Notes under the pieces: model-generated
Database searches by the model: none
Seen by the model: the letters and a program-made list of their open reading frames with translations, nothing else
Told to the model about the DNA's origin: nothing
Shown here: one piece after another, positions 1-8,062 of the stretch
How positions within the stretch are numbered: the first letter of the stretch is position 1
Layout of the letters: each line of letters opens with the position of its first letter
Position numbers and translations under genes: made by a program
Assembly (NCBI RefSeq): GCF_002382885.1
Contig: NZ_NWVL01000001.1
Coordinates: 164,433 to 228,432, forward strand
Direction: 5' to 3'
DNA: 64,000 bases
From: Streptomyces sp. WZ.A104
GTDB lineage: Bacteria; Actinomycetota; Actinomycetes; Streptomycetales; Streptomycetaceae

Positions 1-762
1 CTCGAAGGCCTCCGGGGCGTGCTCGGCGGACTGGCGGCCGGTGATCTCGTGCCACCAGACGTCGCGGCCCTCGGTCCAGGCGGTGTCCTGACCGGTGCGG
101 CGGACGACGAGGACGTGTTCGACGCTGTCGATACGGGACACGGCGTCGTCGACCGCGGGCTTGAGCGCGGAGGGCTTGCCGCGGCGGTAGCCGCCGTCGG
201 CCGTGATGACGACCTTGGCGTCCGCGTCCTGGATGCGGGCGGCGATGGCGTCGGCGGAGAAGCCGCCGAAGACCACCGAGTGCGTGGCGCCGATGCGGGC
301 GCAGGCCAGCATCGCTACGGCGGCCTCGGGGATCATCGGCAGGTAGACGGCGACCCGGTCGCCCTTGCCGACACCCAGCTCGGTGAGCGCGTTGGCGGCC
401 CGGGAGACCTCGTCCTTCAGCTCCGCGTAGGTGATGGCGCGGCTGTCGCCCGGCTCGCCCTCGAAGTGGATGGCGACCCGGTCGCCGTTGCCCGCCTCGA
501 CGTGGCGGTCCACGCAGTTGTACGCGACGTTCAGCTTGCCGTCCGCGAACCACTTCGCGAAGGGCGGGTTGCTCCAGTCGAGGGTCTCGGTCGGCTCGGT
601 GGCCCACGTCAGGCGGCGGGCCTGCTCGGCCCAGAAGCCCAGCCGGTCCGCCTCGGCCTGCTCGTACGCCGCTGCGGTGACGTTGGCGTTGGCGGCCAGC
701 TCGGTAGGCGGAGCGAACTTCCGCTCTTCCCGAAGCAGGTTGGCCAGGCTCTCGTTGCTCAC
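1..762 (-). CDS. acsA: Acetyl-CoA synthetase, N-terminal part (runs off the left edge)
   Basis: AMP-forming acetate:CoA ligase, which activates acetate through acetyl-AMP in the cytoplasm. The 254 visible codons match the acetyl-CoA synthetase N-terminus: the [10 protein letters not shown] cap region, then the start of the ANL adenylation domain with [20 protein letters not shown] and the [11 protein letters not shown] motif. The GTG start at 762 has a GGGAG ribosome-binding site 5-9 nt upstream. The P-loop-like and C-terminal catalytic regions lie outside the window. It diverges from the lipoprotein gene at 1215. A DasR-like inverted repeat lies 88 bp upstream. The identification is firm. 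Confidence 0.93.
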   Translation of the reverse strand, partial: MSNESLANLLREERKFAPPTELAANANVTAAAYEQAEADRLGFWAEQARRLTWATEPTETLDWSNPPFAKWFADGKLNVAYNCVDRHVEAGNGDRVAIHFEGEPGDSRAITYAELKDEVSRAANALTELGVGKGDRVAVYLPMIPEAAVAMLACARIGATHSVVFGGFSADAIAARIQDADAKVVITADGGYRRGKPSALKPAVDDAVSRIDSVEHVLVVRRTGQDTAWTEGRDVWWHEITGRQSAEHAPEAFE

Positions 763-849
763 GACTTCTCCCAGTCCCAGGGTGTCCGTTGTGTCCCGGC
801 GCATAGCTCATCAGGCGCGAGGCCGGGTGACAAGTGCCTGCCGGGAATT

Positions 850-859
850 GGTTTAGACC
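850..859. promoter_or_regulatory. Possible DasR/GntR-type operator upstream of acsA
   Basis: GGTTTAGACC differs at one base from the core of the known DasR responsive element (GGTCTAGACC) and is flanked by TT and T. It sits 88 bp upstream of the acsA start in a 450-bp divergent intergenic region that otherwise shows no gene. Sequence match only; regulation by DasR is inference. Confidence 0.3.
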
Positions 860-1214
860 TGTGTCTTCGTGTATGGAAGCATGATCCCGCTCCGCTGGTC
901 AGGGCGGCTTTACGACGCGTATCCGTGAGGTGTGGCGCAAAGTCGCCCTGGTCTGCCGTGCGGTGCTCCTGCCGTGCGGCGTGGACCGGGGTCATCAGGT
1001 CTCACGGCCCCGGGGGCCCTCCGGTTCAGACGCCGGGGCGGTTCGGCCCACCCGTGCGCCCGCCCGCGCAATCGGGCCAGCGCGTCATCCGTCCCAGCGA
1101 ATAGGCAGCTTTTCATTCGGCCTGTCGCCCTTGCTGTCCGGAACCGTGTGCGAGTTTGACCTCGCCGTGTCGGCACTTCGACGCAAACGAACCTGCAAGG
1201 AAGAGGGTGGGCGG

Positions 1215-2525
1215 ATGATGGCCGCCACGAAGAGGATCGCCTTGGGCGTCATGGCCACGGCTGTGGCCGCCGTACTCGCGGGCTGTTCCGGCGCCGGGTC
1301 CGGAGGGCCCGCGACCGGGGGAGCGGGAGCCGGTGCGGAGAAGGGGGCGCACGGCGCCAAGGAGAACGCACCCGAGGCTCCCCCGAAGAACGCGGTCAAG
1401 CTCATCGGGGACGGATCCACCGCCTTCACCGGGGTTCAGCCGAAGATCCCGACCGCCGAACGCCTGGCGCCCGGTCAGAAGCCCCCGCAGTTCGTGGTGT
1501 TCTCCTGGGACGGGGCCGGGGAGGACAGCCAGAAGCTCTTCTCCCACTTCCGCGGCGTGGCCAAGAAGTACAACGCCACCATGACGTACTTCCTCAGCGG
1601 TGTGTATCTGCTGCCGGAGGAGAAGCGGGACCTCTACAACCCGCCCAAGCACGCGCCGGGCCGTTCCGACATCGGCTTCAACGACACCGAGGGCATCCGC
1701 AACACCCTCGCCGAGGTCCGTGCCGCCTGGAAGGACGGCAACGAGATCGGCACCCACTTCAACGGACACTTCTGCGGCGCGGACGGCGGCGTCGGGACCT
1801 GGTCCGTCGAGGAGTGGAGGAGCGAGATCGAGCAGGCGAAAGCTTTCGTCAAGAGCTGGAAGAGCAACGCTCCGGAGCTGAAGGGCGAGGCCCCGCTCCC
1901 CTTCGACTACGACAAGGAACTGATCGGCGCCCGGACTCCCTGCCTCGAAGGGCAGAAGAACATGGTCGCCGCGGCCCGGGACATGGGCTTCCGCTACGAC
2001 TCCAGCGGCGTCGGCAACCAGGTCTGGCCCAAGAAGAAGAACGGGGTCTGGGACATCCCGCTCCAGCTCGTCCCGATGCCCGGCCGCGCCTTCGAGACCC
2101 TCTCGATGGACTACAACTTCATGGTCAACCAGTCCGGTACGGCCACGCAGGGCGACCCCTCGAAGCACGAGTTCTGGGGAAACCAGATGAGGGACGGCCT
2201 CCTCCAGGCCTTCGACCGCTCGTACAACGGCAACCGGGCGCCGCTGATCATCGGCAACCACTTCGAGTCCTGGAACGGCGGCACCTACATGCGCGCCATC
2301 GAGGAGACCATCGCGCGGGTGTGCACCAAGGAGGGCGTGCGCTGCGTGTCCTTCCGGCAGCTCGCCGACTGGCTGGATGCCCAAGACCCGAACGTGCTGG
2401 CCAAGCTCACGACGCTCGGCGTCGGCCAGGCGCCGAAGGAGGGTTGGTCGTCCTACCTGGGAGCCCAGCCCGCTGCCGCATCGCCTGCGGGCAAGACGGC
2501 GGGCAAGGGGGCGGGCAGGGAGTAG
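1215..2525 (+). CDS. Polysaccharide deacetylase-like lipoprotein
   Basis: Predicted exported lipoprotein of 436 residues. A short basic N-terminus and hydrophobic helix end in the lipobox LAGC (Cys24), followed by a Gly/Ala-rich linker. The body resembles the NodB/polysaccharide deacetylase fold: a strand with VVFSWDGAGED (Asp98 where the family has its catalytic or metal Asp) and an H-x3-H metal motif in GTHFNGHF (His180, His184). The substrate is unknown; surface glycans are likely. Start ATG at 1215 with AAGGAAGAGG upstream; the adjacent ATG at 1218 is the alternative. An IS5 element begins nine bases after its stop codon. Confidence 0.75.
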   Translation: MMAATKRIALGVMATAVAAVLAGCSGAGSGGPATGGAGAGAEKGAHGAKENAPEAPPKNAVKLIGDGSTAFTGVQPKIPTAERLAPGQKPPQFVVFSWDGAGEDSQKLFSHFRGVAKKYNATMTYFLSGVYLLPEEKRDLYNPPKHAPGRSDIGFNDTEGIRNTLAEVRAAWKDGNEIGTHFNGHFCGADGGVGTWSVEEWRSEIEQAKAFVKSWKSNAPELKGEAPLPFDYDKELIGARTPCLEGQKNMVAAARDMGFRYDSSGVGNQVWPKKKNGVWDIPLQLVPMPGRAFETLSMDYNFMVNQSGTATQGDPSKHEFWGNQMRDGLLQAFDRSYNGNRAPLIIGNHFESWNGGTYMRAIEETIARVCTKEGVRCVSFRQLADWLDAQDPNVLAKLTTLGVGQAPKEGWSSYLGAQPAAASPAGKTAGKGAGRE

Positions 2526-2533
2526 AGGCCTAG

Positions 2534-3476
2534 CAGCCGTGTTCGAAATGTGGTCACAAGGCCTGGCGAATCAAAGTGAGTTGAACGGTAGCTTCGTAGC
2601 GGACGGCGAGTTTTTCGTACCGCGTCGCGACCCCTCTGGCCTGCTTGAGGGGCCCAATCCGGCATTCGACTTTGCGCCTGGCCTTGTATCGCTCACGGTC
2701 GAAGCCGGGCGGGCGACCACCGGTCGAACCCCTGCGAAGGCGGTGCCCGGCCTGGTCGCGCTTCTCCGGAATGGTGTGCGGGATCTGCCGGCGACGCAGG
2801 TACTGGCGGATCTGACGGGAGGAGTACGCGCGGTCGGCCAGGACGTGAGCAGGTCGGGTGCGCGGAGGTCCGCCACCGATCCGCGGAACACTGATGCGGT
2901 CCATAACCCCGGTGAACACCGGGGCATCGGCTCACTGCCCAGCGGTGACCACAGCGGCCAGAACGTGAAACGAGGCGTCAACAGCCAGGTGGATCCTGGT
3001 GGTCAGGCCGCCGCGCGAGCGGCCAGGCGCGTGGTCGTCCGGCTCGGCCGCCAGGCCGCCGGGAGTCGCCCCGGCCCGGATCAGCAGCCCTCCTTCTCCT
3101 CGCCCCGGCGGCGTGCTGGTGGGCCCGGCGGATCGTGGAATCGACCGACACCTCCCACACGAGATGCCCGGCAGCATCGGCCTTGCCCTGCAACTTCTTC
3201 AAGACTCTGGCCCAAGTGCCGTCGATCTGCCAGCGGCGGAAGAGCGTGTACGCGGTATCCCACGGACCGTACCGCTCGGGTATGTCCCGCCACGGCGAGC
3301 CCGTGCGAGCACGCCACCAGATCCCGTCGAAGACCTGCCGCCGATGCCGTGGCGGACGCCCCATAGTCGGTATCGGCGGCAACAGCCGCTCCAGCCAAAC
3401 CCACTGTTCGCCCGTCAGATCGCCACGAGCCATTCCAAGATCGTTTCAGATCTTGGTCAACACCTCGGCACGCGTC
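2534..3476. mobile_element. IS5-family insertion sequence flanked by CTAG
   Basis: A 943-bp element carrying a minus-strand transposase. CTAG occurs immediately outside both ends (2530-2533 and 3477-3480), the YTAR-type target duplication expected for IS5-group elements. The ends form imperfect inverted repeats: each reads CTAG, four variable bases, CGTG, and then, allowing one gap, a related GA..TGT..C.AAG tract. Both flanking genes stop at the borders and remain intact. Confidence 0.75.
2554..3433 (-). pseudogene. IS5-family DDE transposase, frameshifted and with an internal stop
   Basis: The N-terminal part (3433 to about 3107) begins MARGDLTGEQW, has the DUF4096-type helix-turn-helix region and the first catalytic Asp in VDSTIRRAHQHAAG. 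The rest continues in a second frame: GLLIRAGATPGG, then LTTRIHLAVDA, then LADRAYSS with the second Asp, then the Glu region KVECRIGPLKQARG. The frame change falls at an AGGAGAAGGAGGG run near 3107. Many relatives use programmed frameshifting here, so that change alone need not inactivate it. A TGA near 2932-2934, where relatives have CGA (GQR), splits the second frame, so this copy is probably dead. Confidence 0.85.
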
Positions 3477-4094
3477 CTAGCCCTGCGCCGGGTTGCTTCG
3501 CAGCTTGCACTGTTCCCGGCGGTTGGGGTGGCGGATGATTACTCCCCCCATGCCGCCGGCCCCGGTGAGCCGGATCAGCGGAGTCCCTGGAAGCCGGTCG
3601 GGAGTGGTCTTGTCGGTCAGGCCGCCGACGCCGGGATCCATGCCGTTGGTGTCCGCGGCCCAGCCGTCGGGGATGACGATCGTGACACCAGATGTCTCCC
3701 CGTACGCCTCCACTGCGACCTCCATGAGGCGGCACTCAACCCGGGTGAAGTCAACCTTCACACCCCCCACGCCTCCGTGAGCGATCACGCGCCCGGGAAC
3801 CTCCCAGCGCCCGGGGCCTCGAGACGCGCCACTCATGCCGCCCTTGAGCACCAGTGGCGGCTGGCTCTCAGCGGACTTCGGCCTCGGCAAGTCGGCGGTC
3901 AGGACGGCCAACTGGGCATGAGTCTTGGACGTCAGCGCCTGCTCCAGGCGTGAATCCAGCTCATCGAAATCGATTCGCCCCTCGGCTGCCGCATCGCGCA
4001 GCTGCTCCACCACTGCTTCCCGGTCGTCGTGAGAGGCGCGGAGCTCTCCTGGCGGAGCAGGGTGCGGAGAGGGCTCCGGAGGCTGGGCAGTCAT
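3477..4094 (-). CDS. DUF1707 (SHOCT-like) and LiaF-type C-terminal domain protein
   Basis: A 205-residue protein. Residues 10-60 match DUF1707 (DDREAVVEQLRDAAAEGRID, then FDELDSRLEQAL). The C-terminal half, with GGVKVDFTRVEC and GVTIVIPDGW, resembles the beta-repeat domain of LiaF-like cell-wall stress proteins. No signal peptide or clear membrane helix. The ATG at 4094 is chosen; GTG at 4100 is possible and an upstream extension to 4148 looks unlikely. The TAG stop is formed by bases 3477-3479, inside the right CTAG duplication of the IS. Function is unknown; it may be a membrane-stress regulator. Confidence 0.72.
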   Translation of the reverse strand: MTAQPPEPSPHPAPPGELRASHDDREAVVEQLRDAAAEGRIDFDELDSRLEQALTSKTHAQLAVLTADLPRPKSAESQPPLVLKGGMSGASRGPGRWEVPGRVIAHGGVGGVKVDFTRVECRLMEVAVEAYGETSGVTIVIPDGWAADTNGMDPGVGGLTDKTTPDRLPGTPLIRLTGAGGMGGVIIRHPNRREQCKLRSNPAQG

Positions 4095-4320
4095 GGCCAC
4101 AAGGATAAGCAGCCAGCGGACTGAGCGGACTGGGACTGCACATCTCAAACACCGCTTAGCAGCCCGCCTGGCAGGCCGCCCCCCCCGGCCTTCGCCCGGC
4201 CCACCTGGTCCCCGCCCGGCCCACCCGGCCCCTGCCCGGCCCCGGAGGGCGGCAGGGGCCGGGCAGATGGCTCCGGCGCTGCGGGGGGCCGCTGCGGCGT
4301 GCGCGGGGCGGTGTGACGGG

Positions 4321-5316
4321 TCAGGCGGGTGCGGCGACGCCCGCCCCGACGCGCTGCTCGTCGAGCACGAAGGCGGGGTCGACCTGGGCGGCCAGGTCGG
4401 CGCCCGTCTTCTCGTTGCCCCAGCTCTCGGCGTTCTTCAGGTGGAAGTGCACCATCTGCCGCGTGTAGCGCTCCCAGTCGCGGAGCTCGTACGAATCCTC
4501 GGCGGCGTCCTGGAGGGTCTGCAAGGCCATCCGGTTGTCGGCCTCCAGCAGCTCGAACCGGGACGGTCGGCCCTTCTCCATCGCCCGTACCCAATCGGAG
4601 TGGCCGACCCCGACCAGCAGGTCGTCGCCGACCTCCGAGCGCAGGAAGTCCAGGTCGTCCGGGCCCTGCACCTTGTTGCCGACGACCTTCAGCGCGACGC
4701 CGAAGTCCCGGGCGTACTCCTTGTACTGGCGGTACACCGACACTCCCTTACGAGTCGGCTCCGCGACCAGGAATGTCATGTCGAAGCGGGTGAACATCCC
4801 CGAGGCGAACGAGTCCGAGCCTGCCGTCATGTCGACCACGACGTACTCGTCCGGGCCGTCGACCAAGTGATTGAGGCAGAGCTCTACGGCTCCGACTTTG
4901 GAGTGGTAGCAGGCGACGCCGAGATCGGACTCCGTGAAGGGGCCGGTCGCCATCAGCCGGATGTCGCCGTCGTCGAGCAGGACCGTCCGCGCACAGGCGT
5001 CGAAGATCGGATTGTCCTCGCGGACCCGCAGCAGCCGTGAGCCCTCGCCGGGGGGAGTCGTCTTGATCATCGTCGCGGCGGAGGCGATGCGCGGGTTGGT
5101 GCCACGCAGGTAGTCCTTGATGAGCGGCAGGTGCGCACCCATGGCGGGCAGCGCGGCTGCCTCCGCCTCGTCCAGGCCGAGTGCGGCCCCCAGGTGCTGG
5201 TTGATATCGGCGTCCACGGCGATGACGTGGGCTTCATTGGCGGCGAGGTGGCGGATGAAGAGCGAGGACAGCGTGGTCTTTCCGCTGCCGCCCTTCCCGA
5301 CGAAAGCGATCTTCAT
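4321..5316 (-). CDS. MinD/CooC-like P-loop ATPase
   Basis: Cytoplasmic ATPase of the SIMIBI/ParA-MinD class, closest in layout to CooC-type nickel-insertion ATPases. The deviant Walker A GKGGSGKTT is at residues 8-16, the switch I Asp is in AVDADINQHLGAALG, and the Walker B-like segment is YVVVDMTAGSDSFASG. CooC-like proteins load metal into CO dehydrogenase, but no CODH gene is in view and many Streptomyces homologues have unknown clients. Start ATG at 5316 is preceded by AGGTG at a 3-nt spacing; GTG at 5322 is the alternative. It diverges from the Fic-like gene at 5419. Confidence 0.75.
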   Translation of the reverse strand: MKIAFVGKGGSGKTTLSSLFIRHLAANEAHVIAVDADINQHLGAALGLDEAEAAALPAMGAHLPLIKDYLRGTNPRIASAATMIKTTPPGEGSRLLRVREDNPIFDACARTVLLDDGDIRLMATGPFTESDLGVACYHSKVGAVELCLNHLVDGPDEYVVVDMTAGSDSFASGMFTRFDMTFLVAEPTRKGVSVYRQYKEYARDFGVALKVVGNKVQGPDDLDFLRSEVGDDLLVGVGHSDWVRAMEKGRPSRFELLEADNRMALQTLQDAAEDSYELRDWERYTRQMVHFHLKNAESWGNEKTGADLAAQVDPAFVLDEQRVGAGVAAPA

Positions 5317-5418
5317 GTTCACCTAGGGTAGCGGCATGATCTCTTTGTGTTGTCGATGTTCGTGAAGAAGGCCACTTGAGGGTGGTCCGGGTGGAGTGGG
5401 CGCGTAGCCTCGCTACTT

Positions 5419-6243
5419 ATGAGTACGACTGCCTCAGACCCGCTCGCCGCGCTCGGCGCTCTGCCCGGGGTGCCCGACGCCGTGGACTCCGTACGCAAGG
5501 CCGTCGACCGTGTGTACGGTCACCGCGTCATGCGGCGCCGCAGCAACGAGGTCACGGCCGAAGCCGCGCTGCGGGGTTCCCGTGGATCGGCCGCGCTGGC
5601 CGGTGCCGACTGGAATCTTGAGGAGGTGCGGCGGCGTACCGACTTCAGTGGTGACGGCGAGACGCGCACGGTCGGCGCCGCCCTGCGGCTCACCGCGGAA
5701 GCGGGTCAACTCCTTTCCATCTGGCGGCAGTCGCCGCTGCGGGTACTGGCTCGGCTGCATCTGGTGGCGGCCGGCGGGGCGACCCCCGACGATGCGGTGG
5801 GCCGGCCCAGGCTGGCGGGTGAATCCGTCGACGAACCGCTGGTCGAGGCTCCGCTCCCCGATGCCGACGAGGTTGCCGGACGACTGGAAGGGCTCTCTCA
5901 GCTGATCATCGCGGGCGGTACGGCCCCCGCCCTGGTCACGGCCGCCGTGGTGCACGGTGAGCTGCTCGCGCTGCGCCCCTTCGGTTCCCACAATGGCCTG
6001 GTCGCTCGCACCGCCGAGCGCATTGTCCTGATCGGCAGCGGGCTGGACCCGAAGTCGATCTGCCCGGCCGAGGTGGGGCACGCGGAGCAGGGCCGGGCGG
6101 CCTACGTCGCGGCACTCGAGGGCTACACAGCCGGGACCCCGGAGGGGATGGCCGCCTGGATCGCGCACTGCGGGCGGGCGGTCGAGCTGGGTGTGCGCGA
6201 GTCGACGGCGGTGTGCGAGGCATTGCAGCGCGGCGCGGCGTAG
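5419..6243 (+). CDS. Fic/Doc-fold protein with degenerate active site
   Basis: A 274-residue cytoplasmic protein. Around residues 180-205 it has a helix-loop-helix (HGELLALRPFGSHNGLVAR) aligning with the Fic core HPFx(D/E)GNGR, but the catalytic His is Arg and the GNGR loop is SHNGL. AMPylation activity is therefore doubtful. No ribosome-binding site precedes the ATG at 5419. A TAGCCT hexamer at 5405-5410 would put transcription start at about the ATG, so the mRNA may be leaderless. Its function is not known. Confidence 0.65.
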   Translation: MSTTASDPLAALGALPGVPDAVDSVRKAVDRVYGHRVMRRRSNEVTAEAALRGSRGSAALAGADWNLEEVRRRTDFSGDGETRTVGAALRLTAEAGQLLSIWRQSPLRVLARLHLVAAGGATPDDAVGRPRLAGESVDEPLVEAPLPDADEVAGRLEGLSQLIIAGGTAPALVTAAVVHGELLALRPFGSHNGLVARTAERIVLIGSGLDPKSICPAEVGHAEQGRAAYVAALEGYTAGTPEGMAAWIAHCGRAVELGVRESTAVCEALQRGAA

Positions 6244-6542
6244 GCGGCGTCCGGCCGGGCGGCAGGGGCCCGGCGGGTGACGGCGCCCCGGGCAAGGGTT
6301 GCGGCGGTACCGAGGTGCGGTACCGCCGCTGGCACGTCCGCCCAGTTACCAAGCGTCCTCGATATGTGCCCATCAGGTCGGGTGCTTTGCCCGTCACCTG
6401 GTGCGGCTGGCCCGTAATCGACGGGTCGACGTCGCGTGGGTGCTCGACTTCCGTGCTCGGTCCGTGGGGCCGTCTTGCGTCACAGGTCATCCTCGCGGAT
6501 GTCCTTGGTCTCGCGGGCCGTTGAGTCCTTTCTACTCCAGTG

Positions 6543-6564
6543 CCAGGGGAAGGGAAACCCCTGG
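6543..6564. terminator. Bidirectional hairpin between convergent genes
   Basis: CCAGGGG (6543-6549) and CCCCTGG (6558-6564) form a perfect 7-bp stem with an 8-nt loop. It lies in the 430-bp gap (6244-6673) between the convergent Fic-like and HAD genes. I see no gene in that gap. Confidence 0.6.
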
Positions 6565-6673
6565 CCCCACTTCTTTACTTTTAGGTTCAATCAAGGGCGA
6601 ATCGGGCGGGCCTTTCTCTGGCGAGGGGCCCGGCCCCCGGAGGGGCCTCGCCGGCGAGGCCTCGGTCCGGGGT

Positions 6674-7519
6674 TCACCCGGGCAGGGCTGCTCCGGCGGT
6701 GCGTCGGCGGTTGGCGTACCAGACCAGCCCCGCTGTGACCGTGGCCGCACCGACCGCGGCCGCTGCCACCAGGGCGGGGCGGGGCGGCAGTGAGAACGCG
6801 GGCAGGCGTTTCTTGAGCCGGACCGGGCGGTTGAAGACGAGAATCGGCCACTCGCGAAGGGTCGCTTCGCGGCGCAGCGCGCGGTCAGGGTTGACCGCGT
6901 GCGGGTGCCCGACCGATTCCAGCATCGGTACGTCGGTCGCCGAGTCGCTGTAGGCGTAGCAGCGCGAGAGGTCGTACCCCTCGGAGGCGGCGAGGGTCCT
7001 CACGGCCTCGGCCTTGGTCGGCCCGTAGGCGTAGTACTCGACCTCCCCCGTGAAACAGCCGTCGTCGCCGACGACCATGCGTGTGGCGACCACGCGGTCG
7101 GCGCCGAGCAGTTCCCCGATCGGCTCGACCACTTCCGCGCCCGAGGTCGAAACGATGACCACGTCGCGTCCTGCCATGTGGTGTTCTTCGATGAGGGTGG
7201 CGGCCTCGTCGTAGATGATCGGGTCGATCAGGTCGTGCAGGGTCTCGGCGACGATCTCCTTGACCTGCTGGACGTTCCATCCCTTGCAGAGGGCGGAGAG
7301 GTATTCACGCATCCGCTCCATCTGGTCGTGATCGGCGCCCCCGGCAAGGAACACGAACTGTGCGTACGCGGTGCGCAGTACGGCGCGGCGGTTGATCAGT
7401 CCGCCTTGGTAGAAGGACTTGCTGAAGGTCAGCGTCGAAGACTTCGCAATGACCGTCTTGTCCAGGTCAAAGAAGGCTGCTGTGCGCGGCGAGAAGCGGT
7501 TTTCCACAACGCTGAGCAT
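6674..7519 (-). CDS. HAD-superfamily phosphatase (IB/SerB-like) with C-terminal membrane anchor
   Basis: A 281-residue HAD hydrolase. Motif I is FFDLDKTV (residues 17-24, nucleophile Asp18 and Asp20), motif II is IVSTSGAEV, the Lys of motif III is in YGPTKAEAV, and motif IV is AYSDSATDVPML. Together these give the HAD-IB (SerB/CicA) signature. The last 30 residues contain a hydrophobic helix (ALVAAAAVGAATVTAGLVWY) followed by Arg residues, so it is probably membrane-tethered with a cytoplasmic tail. The substrate is unknown. ATG at 7519 has GGTGGG upstream. Confidence 0.8.
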   Translation of the reverse strand: MLSVVENRFSPRTAAFFDLDKTVIAKSSTLTFSKSFYQGGLINRRAVLRTAYAQFVFLAGGADHDQMERMREYLSALCKGWNVQQVKEIVAETLHDLIDPIIYDEAATLIEEHHMAGRDVVIVSTSGAEVVEPIGELLGADRVVATRMVVGDDGCFTGEVEYYAYGPTKAEAVRTLAASEGYDLSRCYAYSDSATDVPMLESVGHPHAVNPDRALRREATLREWPILVFNRPVRLKKRLPAFSLPPRPALVAAAAVGAATVTAGLVWYANRRRTAGAALPG

Positions 7520-7624
7520 AGGGGCCCACCATTCGGCGTAAAATCCGGCGCGTGGGTTTGCCTGAGAAGGCCCTCGGGTACACCATGGAAGTCACGGATC
7601 GTTCGCGACCGTGCTAACCCGGTC

Positions 7625-7732
7625 CGACTCCTCCCCCCCCCCCGAGGCGGCCGTGGGGACGACCCCCGCCCTCCCCCCCCCCCGAGTCGGCCGTGGAGAC
7701 GACCCCCGCTCTCCCCCCCGGCGGGGGTCGTC
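7625..7732. repeat. Tandem C-tract repeat ending in a strong hairpin
   Basis: Two imperfect copies of a ~55-bp unit (a run of ten or more C, GAG.CGGCCGTGG.GACGACCCCCGC). The second copy ends in a perfect 12-bp inverted repeat, GACGACCCCCGC (7698-7709) with GCGGGGGTCGTC (7721-7732). The hairpin can act as a terminator. It lies upstream of the HAD gene and of the ssd operon, in a 540-bp divergent gap with no gene. Confidence 0.75.
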
Positions 7733-7905
7733 GCATGTCCGGACGCATTTTCACGGGCGAGATCCACTTCAGCCTCCCAGTCGGCCGTCATCGGCCTGAT
7801 CGTGCGAGCCGTCGATGCGCGCCTCGTCTTGTCACAGTGTGTAACGGGCGGGCTGCTCTCCGGAAGTCGCTGGTATGGGTGACGGAGATATTCACAAGGT
7901 CGAAG

Positions 7906-7914
7906 TTGTCCACA
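7906..7914 (+). promoter_or_regulatory. DnaA-box-like nonamer
   Basis: TTGTCCACA is a perfect match to the Streptomyces DnaA-box consensus. Two weaker relatives lie within 30 bp (TTGTGAATA on the minus strand at 7889-7897, and GATCCACAC just downstream). One perfect box can arise by chance. Confidence 0.3.
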
Positions 7915-7996
7915 GTTTTTCAGCAAGATCCACACGTTTTTCCGTTGTGCTGCACGTTGATTCCACCCGCGAAGTCCGCGGGTGCCGGAATCGCGC

Positions 7997-8017
7997 ATCT
8001 CGGAAACGTTCCGAGAT
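7997..8017. promoter_or_regulatory. Palindromic operator candidate upstream of ssd-tad
   Basis: Perfect 9-bp arms, ATCTCGGAA (7997-8005) and TTCCGAGAT (8009-8017), around ACG. The centre is 56 bp before the ssd start codon. Size and symmetry suit a dimeric regulator; the regulator is unknown. Confidence 0.45.
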
Positions 8018-8062
8018 CGCCGCGAACCGTACTGAAGGGGCAGTGAGAAGGGGGCGGAGATC

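Noticed and set aside
7906..7914. Replication origin suggested by a DnaA box
   Set aside because: One perfect nonamer with two weak neighbours is far from the dozens of boxes in a Streptomyces oriC, and dnaA/dnaN are not here.
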